Assembly: GCA_003221805.1 (NCBI GenBank)
Contig: QHUA01000003.1
Location: 6,774-45,902 of the forward strand
Direction: 5' to 3'
DNA length: 39,129 nt
Origin: Gemmatimonadota bacterium
GTDB lineage: Bacteria > Gemmatimonadota > Gemmatimonadetes > Gemmatimonadales > Gemmatimonadaceae
This document shows positions 8,090 to 15,716 of the stretch, piece after piece (within the stretch, counting starts at the first letter, position 1; each line of letters begins with the position of its first letter). Under the pieces are notes generated by a model. That model saw only the letters and a program-made list of their open reading frames with translations, ran no database searches and was not told the DNA's origin. The position numbers and the translations under genes were made by a program.

Positions 8090-8305
8090 TTACTTCTTCT
8101 TCGTCGTCTTCTTGGTGGTCGTGGTCTTGGTGGTCGTGGTCGCCGTCGTCGAACTGGCGGTCGTGTCCATCTTCATGCCGGTATCCATCGCTGCCGGGGC
8201 CGGAGCCATAGCCGGAGCGGAGGTGTCGGCGGTTGCGGCTTCATCCTTCTTCGAGGTGCAGGCAGCTAGAACCAGGACGGCGGCGACAAGAGCCAGGCGC
8301 TTCAT
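8090..8305 (-). CDS. Small lipoprotein with Thr/Lys-rich tail
   Basis: This 71-residue protein has a clear lipoprotein signal peptide: MKRLALVAAVLVLAAC with the acylated cysteine at 16 (lipobox LAAC). The mature part is low complexity: an acidic/Ala-rich stretch (SKKDEAATADTSAPAMAPAP), a Met/Asp segment (DTGMKMDTT), then a C-terminal run made almost only of Thr and Lys (about residues 50-71). Start ATG 8305 has a good AAGGAG ribosome binding site (8313-8318) and a sigma-70 promoter upstream. The Lys-rich tail could bind anionic cell-surface polymers such as LPS or peptidoglycan, but that is a guess. No family is recognised. Confidence 0.75.
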   Translation of the reverse strand: MKRLALVAAVLVLAACTSKKDEAATADTSAPAMAPAPAAMDTGMKMDTTASSTTATTTTKTTTTKKTTKKK

Positions 8306-8388
8306 TTACGATCTCCTTGAGAGGCAAACGTGGAATAAGTCGCCGGTCCGTGCACGCGGTCGCAGTGCCCGTTTTTGGCGCGGGCGAA

Positions 8389-8416
8389 ATTTTATCTCAT
8401 CCGGAAGCAGTGTCAA
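8389..8416 (-). promoter_or_regulatory. Sigma-70 promoter of the small lipoprotein gene
   Basis: On the minus strand a perfect TTGACA (8416-8411) and TAAAAT (8394-8389) are separated by 16 bp. This predicts a start near 8382 and a leader of about 75 nt to ATG 8305. The remainder of the 8306-8493 gap holds a TAGATT (8453-8458) that may serve as -10 box for the plus-strand gene at 8494. Confidence 0.65.
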
Positions 8417-8493
8417 GGGTAGTACTGGCTATCTGCGCTCTCGTGCGCGGGCTAGATTAACACTCACGTTGTGAATTTCCCTCGGAGAATCAG

Positions 8494-9942
8494 TTGTCCG
8501 TTTATCCAGAAACATTTGGCGCATTAAAACGGTCTGCGTTCGGATCACCGGAGCGCAGACAGCAATCCATAAAAGATGAGCTTCGCCAGAATCTCCTCAC
8601 TCGGCTCGCTACCCGCAAACCCATCTTCCATGGCGTGATCGGCTACGAAGAGACGGTCATGCCCCAGATCGTCAACGCACTTCTTAGCCGCCACAATTTC
8701 ATTCTGCTCGGACTCCGCGGCCAGGCGAAGTCGAGAATCCTTCGCGCGCTGACGACGCTACTCGATCCAGCGCTGCCAATCATCGCCGGCAGCGAAGTGA
8801 ACGACAATCCGTTCGCGCCGATCTCGAAGTACGGAAAGAGTCTTGTAAATGAAGCGGGAGATGACACGCCGATCTCCTGGCTCGATCCCGATCAACGTTA
8901 CGTCGAAAAGCTCGCCACACCCGACGTCACCGTCGCCGACATCATCGGTGATCTCGATCCGATCAAGGCTGCGCGCGGCGGCCACATCCTCGGCGACGAG
9001 CTCACGATGCACTATGGCATGCTGCCGAGGGCGAATCGTGGAATCTTCGCTCTGAACGAGCTCCCCGATCTCGCCGGTAAGGTGCAGGTCAGCTTGTTCA
9101 ACATCATGCAGGAAGGCGATGTCCAGATCAAAGGATATCCGGTGCGCCTGCCGCTCGATGTCATGCTCTGCTTCACCGCCAATCCGGAAGACTACACTGC
9201 CCGCGGCAAGATCATCACGCCGCTCAAGGATCGCATCGGCAGTGAGGTGACGACACACTATCCCGAATCCGTCGAGCTCGGCATGACGATTACCACTCAG
9301 GAGGCGTGGACCGCTCGCGGTGCCGGCAAGGTGCGCGTCCCCGACTTCATCGCCGAGGTGATCGAGCGCGTCGCGTTCGAGGCGCGCATGGACAAGCGGA
9401 TCGACAAGCGATCCGGCGTCTCGCAGCGTATGCCCATCAGCGTTCTCGAAAACGTGGTGTCGAACGCCGAGCGTCGCGCCATTCACACCGGCGAGCGCGA
9501 CATCGTGCCGCGCATCGCCGACATCTACGCAGCGCTGCCGGCGATAACCGGCAAGATCGAGCTCGAATACGAGGGAGAGCTGGTTGGCGGCCATAACATC
9601 GCGCGCGAGCTGATTCGTCGCGCCGCCGACGCGACTTACCAGGATCGGGCGGGCGGCATCAACACCGACGAGATCATCATGTGGTTCGATGTCGGCGGCG
9701 CCCTGCAGGTCACTGACGACGTTCCGGTCGAAGCGGTGGTCGAGGGATTTGGCAGCGTGCCCGGTCTGATGCAGGTGGTGAACACCGCTGGCCTCTCACC
9801 GATGGATGATTTGCCGGTTGTCGCCGCGGGATGCGAGCTGGTGCTCGAGTCACTGGTCGCGCGCAAGAAGATCACCCGGTCCGATGCGGGAACCTACGGT
9901 AGGGCAGTAGAAGAAAAGCGCCGCCGTCCCTATCAGGACTAA
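8494..9942 (+). CDS. ChlI/MoxR-like AAA+ ATPase
   Basis: This 482-residue AAA+ protein resembles the magnesium-chelatase ChlI/MoxR clade. Walker A is GLRGQAKS (73-80). The Walker B position reads [11 protein letters not shown] (183-193), with Asn-Glu where most relatives have Asp-Glu. Sensor 1 is CFTANPEDY (226-234), and LKDRIGSEV (244-252) carries the arginine-finger region. An acidic insert with [15 protein letters not shown] precedes the core. ChlI/MoxR ATPases usually act with a VWA-domain partner as remodelling or maturation chaperones, but no VWA gene is in the window. TTG 8494 is the start, with a GGAG ribosome binding site at 8484-8487. The next gene begins 3 nt after the stop codon, so the two are co-transcribed. 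The target is unknown. Confidence 0.85.
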   Translation: MSVYPETFGALKRSAFGSPERRQQSIKDELRQNLLTRLATRKPIFHGVIGYEETVMPQIVNALLSRHNFILLGLRGQAKSRILRALTTLLDPALPIIAGSEVNDNPFAPISKYGKSLVNEAGDDTPISWLDPDQRYVEKLATPDVTVADIIGDLDPIKAARGGHILGDELTMHYGMLPRANRGIFALNELPDLAGKVQVSLFNIMQEGDVQIKGYPVRLPLDVMLCFTANPEDYTARGKIITPLKDRIGSEVTTHYPESVELGMTITTQEAWTARGAGKVRVPDFIAEVIERVAFEARMDKRIDKRSGVSQRMPISVLENVVSNAERRAIHTGERDIVPRIADIYAALPAITGKIELEYEGELVGGHNIARELIRRAADATYQDRAGGINTDEIIMWFDVGGALQVTDDVPVEAVVEGFGSVPGLMQVVNTAGLSPMDDLPVVAAGCELVLESLVARKKITRSDAGTYGRAVEEKRRRPYQD

Positions 9943-9945
9943 CCG

Positions 9946-10572
9946 TTGGCGATCCTCACCGTCTCGCGGCTTTACGGGTCGGGAGGCTCCGAGGTCGCCG
10001 CCATTGTCGCCAAAACCTTAGGCTGGTCCCTGCTCGACAACGCCGTCGTCGACGCAGTCGCCGCGCGAATGGGACTGAGCGTTGCCGAGGTCCAGGCGCG
10101 TGAAGAGCGCGTGCCATCGCTGGTGGAGCGACTGACGGCGGCGATGGCGATGGGATCGCAGGAATGGGTGTCGCCGATGGCGGCGGCGAAGCGTCCGACC
10201 GACGAGCAGCTGATCGAGGTCACCCGCCACATCATCGACGAAGCCATCGCCCGTGGTCCGGTCGTCGTTGTCGGTCGTGGTACGCAGGAGATGCTCGCCG
10301 AGCGCGAAGATACGCTCCACGTATTCTGTTATGCCCCCCGCAAAGCGCTGATCGCACGCACGATGCTGCGCGAGGGTGTGAGCGCCGAAGAGGCGGCCGG
10401 TCTCGTCGACGAGATCAACAAGCAGCGCGACCAGTGGGTGCGGTTGCACTGGGAGCGCGATCGCCGTGCGCACGAGAACTATGATCTCAGCGTCAACACG
10501 GAGCGCCTCGGAATTCAGGGCGCTGCCGATCTCATTGTGATTGCCGCCCGCAAGCGTTTCGGCTTGAGTTAA
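9946..10572 (+). CDS. Cytidylate-kinase-like P-loop protein
   Basis: This 208-residue protein matches the cytidylate kinase-like family: it opens MAILTVSRLYGSGGSEVAAI, with the SRxYGSGGxE variant P-loop at residues 7-15. A central GPVVVVGRGTQEML and a C-terminal region with the DLSVNTERLG segment complete the fold. Family members have a nucleotide-monophosphate-kinase-like architecture, but most have no established substrate and are not the essential Cmk. TTG 9946 is the start, 3 nt after the AAA+ gene stop codon; the tag gene starts 2 nt after its own stop codon. The tight spacing argues for an operon 8494-11159, and possibly to 11989. Confidence 0.83.
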   Translation: MAILTVSRLYGSGGSEVAAIVAKTLGWSLLDNAVVDAVAARMGLSVAEVQAREERVPSLVERLTAAMAMGSQEWVSPMAAAKRPTDEQLIEVTRHIIDEAIARGPVVVVGRGTQEMLAEREDTLHVFCYAPRKALIARTMLREGVSAEEAAGLVDEINKQRDQWVRLHWERDRRAHENYDLSVNTERLGIQGAADLIVIAARKRFGLS

Positions 10573-10574
10573 AA

Positions 10575-11159
10575 GTGGACCACCTCATTCGCTGCAGCTG
10601 GGCTCGATCGCCGCTGATGATCGCGTACCACGATGGGGAGTGGGGCGTCCCGGTTCACGACGACAGGATTCACTTCGAGTTTCTGACGCTGGAGGGAGCG
10701 CAAGCCGGCCTCAGTTGGGAAACGATTCTCAAGAAGCGAGAATCCTATCGCAAAGCGTTCGCTGAATTCGATCCGGCCCGCGTGGCTCGCTTCACTTCGG
10801 CGCGCGTCAAACGCCTCCTGGAAAATCCCGGCATCGTGCGCAATCGACTGAAGGTGGCCAGTACGATCCAGAACGCGAAGGCTTTCGGCAGGTTGCAGAA
10901 GGAGTTTGAAAGCTTCGACTCCTACGTCTGGAGTTTTGTGGGCGGCACGCCGCGCGTGAACGACTGGCGTGCGCTCAACCAGATTCCGCCACGGACTGCC
11001 GAATCAGACTCGATGAGCCGCGATCTGGGCAAGCGTGGATTCAAGTTCGTCGGATCGACGATCTGTTACGCGTACATGCAGGCGGTGGGTCTGGTGAACG
11101 ATCACACTGTTGACTGCTTTCGCCGAGCAACGATTTTAGACGGAAGCCATCGCCACTGA
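10575..11159 (+). CDS. tag: DNA-3-methyladenine glycosylase I (Tag)
   Basis: This 194-residue HhH-superfamily base-excision enzyme removes 3-methyladenine from alkylated DNA. The zinc ligands of the Tag family are all visible: Cys7 and His19 (RCSW, AYHDGEWGVP) at the N-terminus, and His177 and Cys181 (NDHTVDC) at the C-terminus, almost the same numbering as in the E. coli enzyme (4, 17, 175, 179). EGAQAGLSWETILKKRESYR and FKFVGSTICYAYMQA are also typical. GTG 10575 is the start, 2 nt after the preceding gene. Together with imuA, imuB and dnaE2 it adds to the DNA-damage content of the window, but no copy of the mutasome operator lies upstream. Confidence 0.95.
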   Translation: MDHLIRCSWARSPLMIAYHDGEWGVPVHDDRIHFEFLTLEGAQAGLSWETILKKRESYRKAFAEFDPARVARFTSARVKRLLENPGIVRNRLKVASTIQNAKAFGRLQKEFESFDSYVWSFVGGTPRVNDWRALNQIPPRTAESDSMSRDLGKRGFKFVGSTICYAYMQAVGLVNDHTVDCFRRATILDGSHRH

Positions 11160-11186
11160 TTCGTAAACCTCGACTGCTAGGGGACA

Positions 11187-11555
11187 ATGGACGAATCCAA
11201 GACTGAGTCTGCGGCTCAGCAACGGTCCGGCAGAGGATTCATCGTCGGCTCGGCGATTCTCGTGGCCCTGAATGGACTTATCTCCATGGTCCATGCGCAT
11301 GGCCCCGGGAAAACGACGGCGCACATAATCGGTGCGTTCTTCGGCGGAGCGGTTGTCTTCGCATTGATCGGCTTGTTGCTGTACGGCGCGGTCCGCGCCA
11401 TAGGCAAGACCAACTCGGGTTCGACGGTTGCCAAGATCGTTTTCTGGATTCTTTTCGTCCTGCTCCTGCTCAATGCGGCAAGTCTTGTCGGGCGGGCAGT
11501 CAATCCGCGCGCGGCGTCGGCGCAAGCTGTCAATACTGTACCGATGAAATCATGA
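11187..11555 (+). CDS. Three-helix membrane protein, unknown function
   Basis: This 122-residue protein has a polar N-terminus (MDESKTESAAQQ) and three predicted membrane helices: about residues 18-36 (FIVGSAILVALNGLISMV), 48-70 (GAFFGGAVVFALIGLLLYGA) and 83-104 (IVFWILFVLLLLNAASLVG). A short HAHGPGKTT segment lies between helices one and two. ATG 11187 follows a GGGG-type ribosome binding site (TAGGGGACA). The stop overlaps the next start by ATGA (11552-11555), so it is translationally coupled to the VOC gene. No family is recognised. Confidence 0.72.
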   Translation: MDESKTESAAQQRSGRGFIVGSAILVALNGLISMVHAHGPGKTTAHIIGAFFGGAVVFALIGLLLYGAVRAIGKTNSGSTVAKIVFWILFVLLLLNAASLVGRAVNPRAASAQAVNTVPMKS

Positions 11556-11989
11556 CCGTCGCGACCGCCGAACCCAACGTTCAGCAGGCAGTGCCTTTCT
11601 TTATGGTGCGCGATATCGAAGCGTCGCTGCGCTTCTACATCGATGGGCTTGGATTCACGAAGACCATAGAATGGGTCAACGAGGGCAAGCTCCGTTGGTG
11701 CTGGCTCGAGCACGGCGGCGCAGCACTGATGCTGCAGGAGTTCTGGACGTCCGGACCTCATACCAATGTGCCCACAGACAGGCTCGGCGTCGGAGTCTCT
11801 GTTTGCTTCATGTGCAAGAACGCCGTCGCACTCTACCGCGAGTTCAAGTCGCGCGGCGTCGCCGCGAAAAGACCGTTCGTCGGCAACAGATTATGGGTAA
11901 CTCAGACAGTCGACCCCGACGGATACAAGCTCGACTTCGAGAGTCCGACCGACGCACCCGAGGAAAGTGAGCTCGGCGACGAACTCTAA
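11552..11989 (+). CDS. VOC (glyoxalase/bleomycin-resistance) family protein
   Basis: This 145-residue protein has the single-copy VOC fold: VQQAVPFFMVRDIEASLRFY near 10-29, a WCWLEHGGAALMLQEF strand pair near 50-65, and VTQTVDPDGYKLDFESPTD near the end, where DPDGYKLDFES holds the usual metal-ligand Glu. The family contains antibiotic-binding proteins, dioxygenases and isomerases; substrate and activity cannot be assigned. It is translationally coupled to the membrane protein upstream. No terminator is evident before the next gene at 12051. Confidence 0.85.
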   Translation: MTVATAEPNVQQAVPFFMVRDIEASLRFYIDGLGFTKTIEWVNEGKLRWCWLEHGGAALMLQEFWTSGPHTNVPTDRLGVGVSVCFMCKNAVALYREFKSRGVAAKRPFVGNRLWVTQTVDPDGYKLDFESPTDAPEESELGDEL

Positions 11990-12050
11990 ATCGGGCTGCG
12001 TGGCCGAATCTTTCCGTCGACGCAACACGTAACACGACGAAGCAAGAACA

Positions 12051-12617
12051 ATGATCTCACCGGCGACGACTGTTTCAACACTCTGGGGAGTTTGGCTCCT
12101 CGGCTGGCTCCTCAGCGCCGTGTCGACCAGAAAAACCGTCGCTGAGCAATCAAGCTCCGCCCGCATCGGTCACTCATTGTTCGTTTGGGTCGGAGCCGGT
12201 CTCCTTTTTTTCCACCCCCGCAGTCTGCCCGCACTGATGCAGCCGTTAATCCGCGAGACCTGGATCAGTTGGGTCGGAGTCGCCTTGGCCGCCACTGGTC
12301 TCGGTTTCGCCGGTTGGGCGCGGATCCATCTCGGTCGACTGTGGAGCGGACGCGTTACGCTGAAGGAAGATCATACGATCGTTCGCACCGGCCCCTACGG
12401 CTTAGTGCGCCATCCGATCTACACTGGTTTGCTACTGGCTCTTGTCGGTACGGTCCTCGCGCAAGTTACGGTCGCTGCAATCGCGGGACTTGCCCTGCTC
12501 GCGATCGGATTCCTGATCAAGATGCGGCAGGAAGAGCGCCTGCTAACCGGTCACTTTGGCGCTGCGTACGAGGCGTACCGGGCCGATGTCGCCACGCTGA
12601 TTCCTTACGTCTGGTGA
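12051..12617 (+). CDS. Isoprenylcysteine carboxyl methyltransferase-like membrane protein
   Basis: This 188-residue membrane protein resembles the ICMT/PEMT family. Hydrophobic segments lie near 7-25, 42-55, 72-93 and 125-152. The cofactor-binding signature GPYGLVRHPIYTGLL is at about 113-127, and the C-terminal EERLLTGHFGAAYEAYRADV near 163-182 is the second hallmark. Bacterial members methylate small molecules, lipids or isoprenoid-related substrates using S-adenosylmethionine; the substrate here is unknown. The 3' end overlaps the convergent acyl-CoA dehydrogenase gene by 13 bp. ATG 12051 has only a weak ribosome binding site. Confidence 0.85.
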   Translation: MISPATTVSTLWGVWLLGWLLSAVSTRKTVAEQSSSARIGHSLFVWVGAGLLFFHPRSLPALMQPLIRETWISWVGVALAATGLGFAGWARIHLGRLWSGRVTLKEDHTIVRTGPYGLVRHPIYTGLLLALVGTVLAQVTVAAIAGLALLAIGFLIKMRQEERLLTGHFGAAYEAYRADVATLIPYVW

Positions 12618-14284
12618 TCTGACTCAGCCAGGTGCGCCGAGTCCGCACGGTGCAGCTCGTCGCCTTCAACCAACGGAGCCAGATGACGCGCGCACCAACG
12701 TTGTGCCGCGACTATTGCGGGGCGATCGCGACTGGAGTGCGCATGTTCGATGAGAAGCGTCGCCGCTTCCGTGCGGGCGATCGCGTAGGCGAAGGATCGT
12801 GCGCCTGTCTGCTGGAACTCCTTCCCCGAACGAGACGCCCGTGTCGCATAATCCTCGATACGTTGCACGGCGCTGACGACTCGCTCGGCGGACGGATTGA
12901 GATCGGCAGCGCGGGCAGCACCTAGTCGGCGGCGGACATCCCCAGTCCACGCACCAAGCGCGTCGACACGGTCCATCGCCCTCAACGTGTCGAGGCTCAG
13001 AACGTTGGTCGTTCCTTCCCAGATCGAGAGCACCTGCGCGTCGCGCAGCAGGCGTGGAATCCCGGTGTCCTCGACGTAACCGGCGCCGCCAAACGATTCG
13101 ATGACTTCGCTCGCCAATGCTATCGCCCGCTTCGCCGTGTAAAGCTTGGCCACCGGAATCAGGAATCTCAGCAGGTGCAGCTCCGATTCAGTAGCCTCGC
13201 CACACTCTTCTTTCCCCAGCAGCTCCACGACGCGAAACGCGAGGAGAAACGCCGCGCGAAACTGGAGTCCCATCTCAGCCAGCGTTTCGACGTGCAGAGG
13301 ATGTTCAATGAGCGGTTTTCCGAAGGCGACGCGGTGCCTCGCGTAATCGGTCGCGAGCGCGATGGCGCGGCGCATCCCCGCTACGGCCGCCACCGCGTTG
13401 TACACACGGGTGACGTTGAATAGGGTGGCAATCTTCCGCACTCCCTCCCCCGTGCCACCGACGAGACGTGCCGGAGTACCTTCGAGCGTCAGCTCCGCCG
13501 TCGGCAGCGCGCGTGTACCGAGCTTGTCCTTCAGGCGATCGACGCGAATGTTGCGCAGCAATCCGTCGCGATCGCGGAGGGTGATGAGAAAGACGCTCAG
13601 TCCGGAGCCACCCACTGGCGCGCCCTCGATGCGAGCGAGAGTCATCGCCACCTGCGATGTCGTGGCGGAGGTGAACCACTTCAAGCCGTACAACCGGTAA
13701 TCATTTCCCGACTCACACCTCGCCATCGTCGATGTGCCGCCGACATCGGAGCCGCCGGTGCGCTCAGTCATCCATTGACCGGATGTCCAGAACTGGCGGG
13801 GATCGCGCGAGGTCAGATGCGCGAAGACCGGCCGGGTGGTCTCGTCGCCGTGCACTTCCAGAAAGCGCGCTGCTCCGTCAGTCATCGCCAGCGGGCAACT
13901 ATACAGGGCCGACGACGGCGCAAAGAGATACAGGCGCGCGAACTGGTCGATGCGGGAATGAACGCCGTGCGCGCGCTCGTAGGCCGTCGCGACGATTCCT
14001 TCTGTCGCCGAGATCCGATCGAGCTCGTGCCACGCATCACTCGTCTCGATTCGGTCGACGCGTTTGCCCCAAGCGTCGTACGGAACGTGCCGCGGCGGCG
14101 ATGCTTCAGCCTCTTCGCCCAGCGCAAGGATGTCAGTTGCAGCGCGATGGCCAAGTCGACGCAGATCTGGTTCGACTTCGGCGAGCATCTTCGCCGGCAA
14201 GCGCCAGCGCAGGTACGAGCGCAGAAGGGTATCGTCATCGTACTGATTCCCCAGTCTGGGGGCGTCTTGGATGAACTCGGACAT
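12605..14284 (-). CDS. AidB-like acyl-CoA dehydrogenase family protein
   Basis: This 559-residue flavoprotein, counted from ATG 14284 (MSEFIQDAPRLGNQYDDD), is longer than standard acyl-CoA dehydrogenases and resembles the AidB/ACAD11 type. It has WMTERTGGSDVGG (the flavin-contacting TExxGGSDV), a Gly-rich YGLKWFTSA, RVYNAVAAVAGMRRAIALA, and near the C-terminus FGGAGYVEDTGIPRLLRDAQ then LSIWEGTTNVLSLD. AidB of E. coli is part of the adaptive response to alkylation, but many AidB-like proteins are ordinary dehydrogenases, so the role is open. Alternative starts are ATG 14314, with a GGAGA ribosome binding site, and TTG 14329. A TATAAA lies 7 nt upstream of ATG 14284, which would fit a leaderless transcript. 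Confidence 0.85.
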   Translation of the reverse strand: MSEFIQDAPRLGNQYDDDTLLRSYLRWRLPAKMLAEVEPDLRRLGHRAATDILALGEEAEASPPRHVPYDAWGKRVDRIETSDAWHELDRISATEGIVATAYERAHGVHSRIDQFARLYLFAPSSALYSCPLAMTDGAARFLEVHGDETTRPVFAHLTSRDPRQFWTSGQWMTERTGGSDVGGTSTMARCESGNDYRLYGLKWFTSATTSQVAMTLARIEGAPVGGSGLSVFLITLRDRDGLLRNIRVDRLKDKLGTRALPTAELTLEGTPARLVGGTGEGVRKIATLFNVTRVYNAVAAVAGMRRAIALATDYARHRVAFGKPLIEHPLHVETLAEMGLQFRAAFLLAFRVVELLGKEECGEATESELHLLRFLIPVAKLYTAKRAIALASEVIESFGGAGYVEDTGIPRLLRDAQVLSIWEGTTNVLSLDTLRAMDRVDALGAWTGDVRRRLGAARAADLNPSAERVVSAVQRIEDYATRASRSGKEFQQTGARSFAYAIARTEAATLLIEHAHSSRDRPAIVAAQRWCARHLAPLVEGDELHRADSAHLAESDHQT

Positions 14285-14413
14285 GGGGTTCTTTATACCC
14301 AGCGGTGAGGTCATGCGCCAGTTCTCCAAAGCAGAGCTTCGCTAAGCACGTCAGTGACAACGGTCTACGTAATGCGGTTGTCGATTTGTGACTCTCGCAT
14401 TTGGTGTCAGACA

Positions 14414-14941
14414 ATGCCACTGCAGTACGAAAACCTGGATCCCACTACCCGCCGCTACGCCATCACCGAGCTCGATCACGATCTCTCGACCGGCGCATTT
14501 CACTCGTCGGAGCGACTGAGACCGGAGGCAGTCGCGGAATATCACCGGCTGCTACGCGAAGCAATCCGCTACTACGACGATCGATGGCTCGAGGAGCACG
14601 CATCCGATCTTCTCGTGGAAATTGAGGCGCGCCGCACGCGCACCGGTGGAACGACGACTGCTCGCGTTCCACAAATGGCCGCCCGCCTGCTCGCCGAGGG
14701 AGATTTCAATCGCTACTACATGCGCGGTCTTGCCCTGCGCGCCATCGACGAGGGCCGTCAGGTGCTCGAGGTCTATCGCGCACGACTCTCACTCGAGCCG
14801 CGTCGGGAATCAGCGAATCTGGAAGGGACTCGCGTTGCAGCGGCGGAGGTCCTCAATCAGCTCCGAGGTCCGCTCAGCGCCGAACCTGCTGCAGCCCCGC
14901 TGGGAAGGACGAACTCGGGGCTCAGTGTGAGGTTGGTATAA
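14414..14941 (+). CDS. Conserved hypothetical protein
   Basis: This 175-residue soluble, charged protein starts at ATG 14414 ([20 protein letters not shown]); an upstream ATG (14354) adds 20 residues of poor quality. The centre contains [20 protein letters not shown] followed by [12 protein letters not shown] and [20 protein letters not shown]. The protein ends in NSGLSVRLV. The pattern of charged helices, and my recollection of similar proteins in other phyla (LAEGEFNRFYIRG-like and NSGLSV-like segments), suggest a conserved family without known function. I cannot assign an activity. It lies alone, divergent from the acyl-CoA dehydrogenase, and a partial copy of the inverted-repeat element follows directly after its stop codon. 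Confidence 0.65.
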   Translation: MPLQYENLDPTTRRYAITELDHDLSTGAFHSSERLRPEAVAEYHRLLREAIRYYDDRWLEEHASDLLVEIEARRTRTGGTTTARVPQMAARLLAEGDFNRYYMRGLALRAIDEGRQVLEVYRARLSLEPRRESANLEGTRVAAAEVLNQLRGPLSAEPAAAPLGRTNSGLSVRLV

Positions 14942-14942
14942 A

Positions 14943-15000
14943 TGCAGCTACAACAGAACGCGTGCGCGGTGTGAGTAGCACGCTTATCAGTTGCAGTTCG
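14943..15000 (+). repeat. Single diverged unit of the 24593-24782 inverted-repeat element
   Basis: Starting at about 14946 this sequence aligns without gaps for some 45 bases to the left arm of the 190-bp element from 24594. The best block is GCTACAACAGAACGCGTGCG and the GGTGTGAG after it, and TTATCAG is shared further on. By eye about 35 of 45 positions agree. It begins 2 nt after the stop codon of the hypothetical gene. The right arm and most of the inner part are absent. Confidence 0.6.
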
Positions 15001-15011
15001 CCGCTTTCCGC

Positions 15012-15716
15012 TTATCGGGGGTTGGTCGCCCAGATCGTCGACTCGGTGATGAACCCTCGATCCTCCAGCTCCAGCATGCTCACGACCAGCTCTCCGATGT
15101 CGGGCGCGTGCAGCTTCGATGGATTGTCCGCTCTCGGCTGTTTCGGAGTCGCGGCGCCAAAACTCGTCAGAACTTCGCTGGGGTTCACTTGCATCACGCG
15201 GATGTTGTACTGACGCAGCTCCGCCCTCCAGCACTCGGTCATTCCGTGTAGCGCGAACTTGCTGGCGCAGTACGCGGTTCCATTGGCGAATCCCCGCTGT
15301 CCGGCCGTCGATGAAATGTTGACGATGTTGCCGTAGTTGCGACCGACGAAGTGCCTGGCTGACTCTCGCGCCACCATCATTGCGCCGAGGACGTTGGTAC
15401 GCCACACACGAAAGAACTCGTCGCTCGTAAGCTCGACGAGTGGCTCGAAGGATCCGAAGCCGGCGTTGTTCACGAGGACATTGTAATCGTCAAACTCACT
15501 GACGACGATGTCGATCATTCGTAGCACGTCGTCTTCCTTGCTGACGTCCGCCACGATTGGCAGCGCGCCTAGTATCTTCGCGGACGCCTCGAGCTCGTCC
15601 TTGTGCCGCGCGCATATCGCCACCCGGGCGCCGCGCTCGCGAAGCACCCGTGCCGTCTCGAATCCAATTCCGCAGCTGGCTCCGGTTACCAGGGCTGCGG
15701 CGTTCTTCAGGTCCAT
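15012..15716 (-). CDS. Short-chain dehydrogenase/reductase
   Basis: This 234-residue NAD(P)-dependent oxidoreductase of the classical SDR type begins at ATG 15716 (MDLKNAAALVTGASCGIGFE). The cofactor loop TGASCGIG is at 11-18, NNAGFG near 85-90, and the catalytic Ser and Tyr-x-x-x-Lys are in NISSTAGQRG and AYCASKFAL (Ser about 136, Tyr about 149, Lys about 153). The layout resembles 3-oxoacyl-ACP reductase-like SDRs, but the substrate cannot be read from sequence. The start lies inside the end of the threonine aldolase gene (10-bp overlap), with a GGAG ribosome binding site, so the two are translationally coupled. Confidence 0.88.
   Translation of the reverse strand: MDLKNAAALVTGASCGIGFETARVLRERGARVAICARHKDELEASAKILGALPIVADVSKEDDVLRMIDIVVSEFDDYNVLVNNAGFGSFEPLVELTSDEFFRVWRTNVLGAMMVARESARHFVGRNYGNIVNISSTAGQRGFANGTAYCASKFALHGMTECWRAELRQYNIRVMQVNPSEVLTSFGAATPKQPRADNPSKLHAPDIGELVVSMLELEDRGFITESTIWATNPR

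Noticed and set aside
8112-8474. Plus-strand frame beginning with a poly-Val stretch
   Set aside because: It is antisense to the Thr/Lys tail of the lipoprotein and crosses the lipoprotein promoter.
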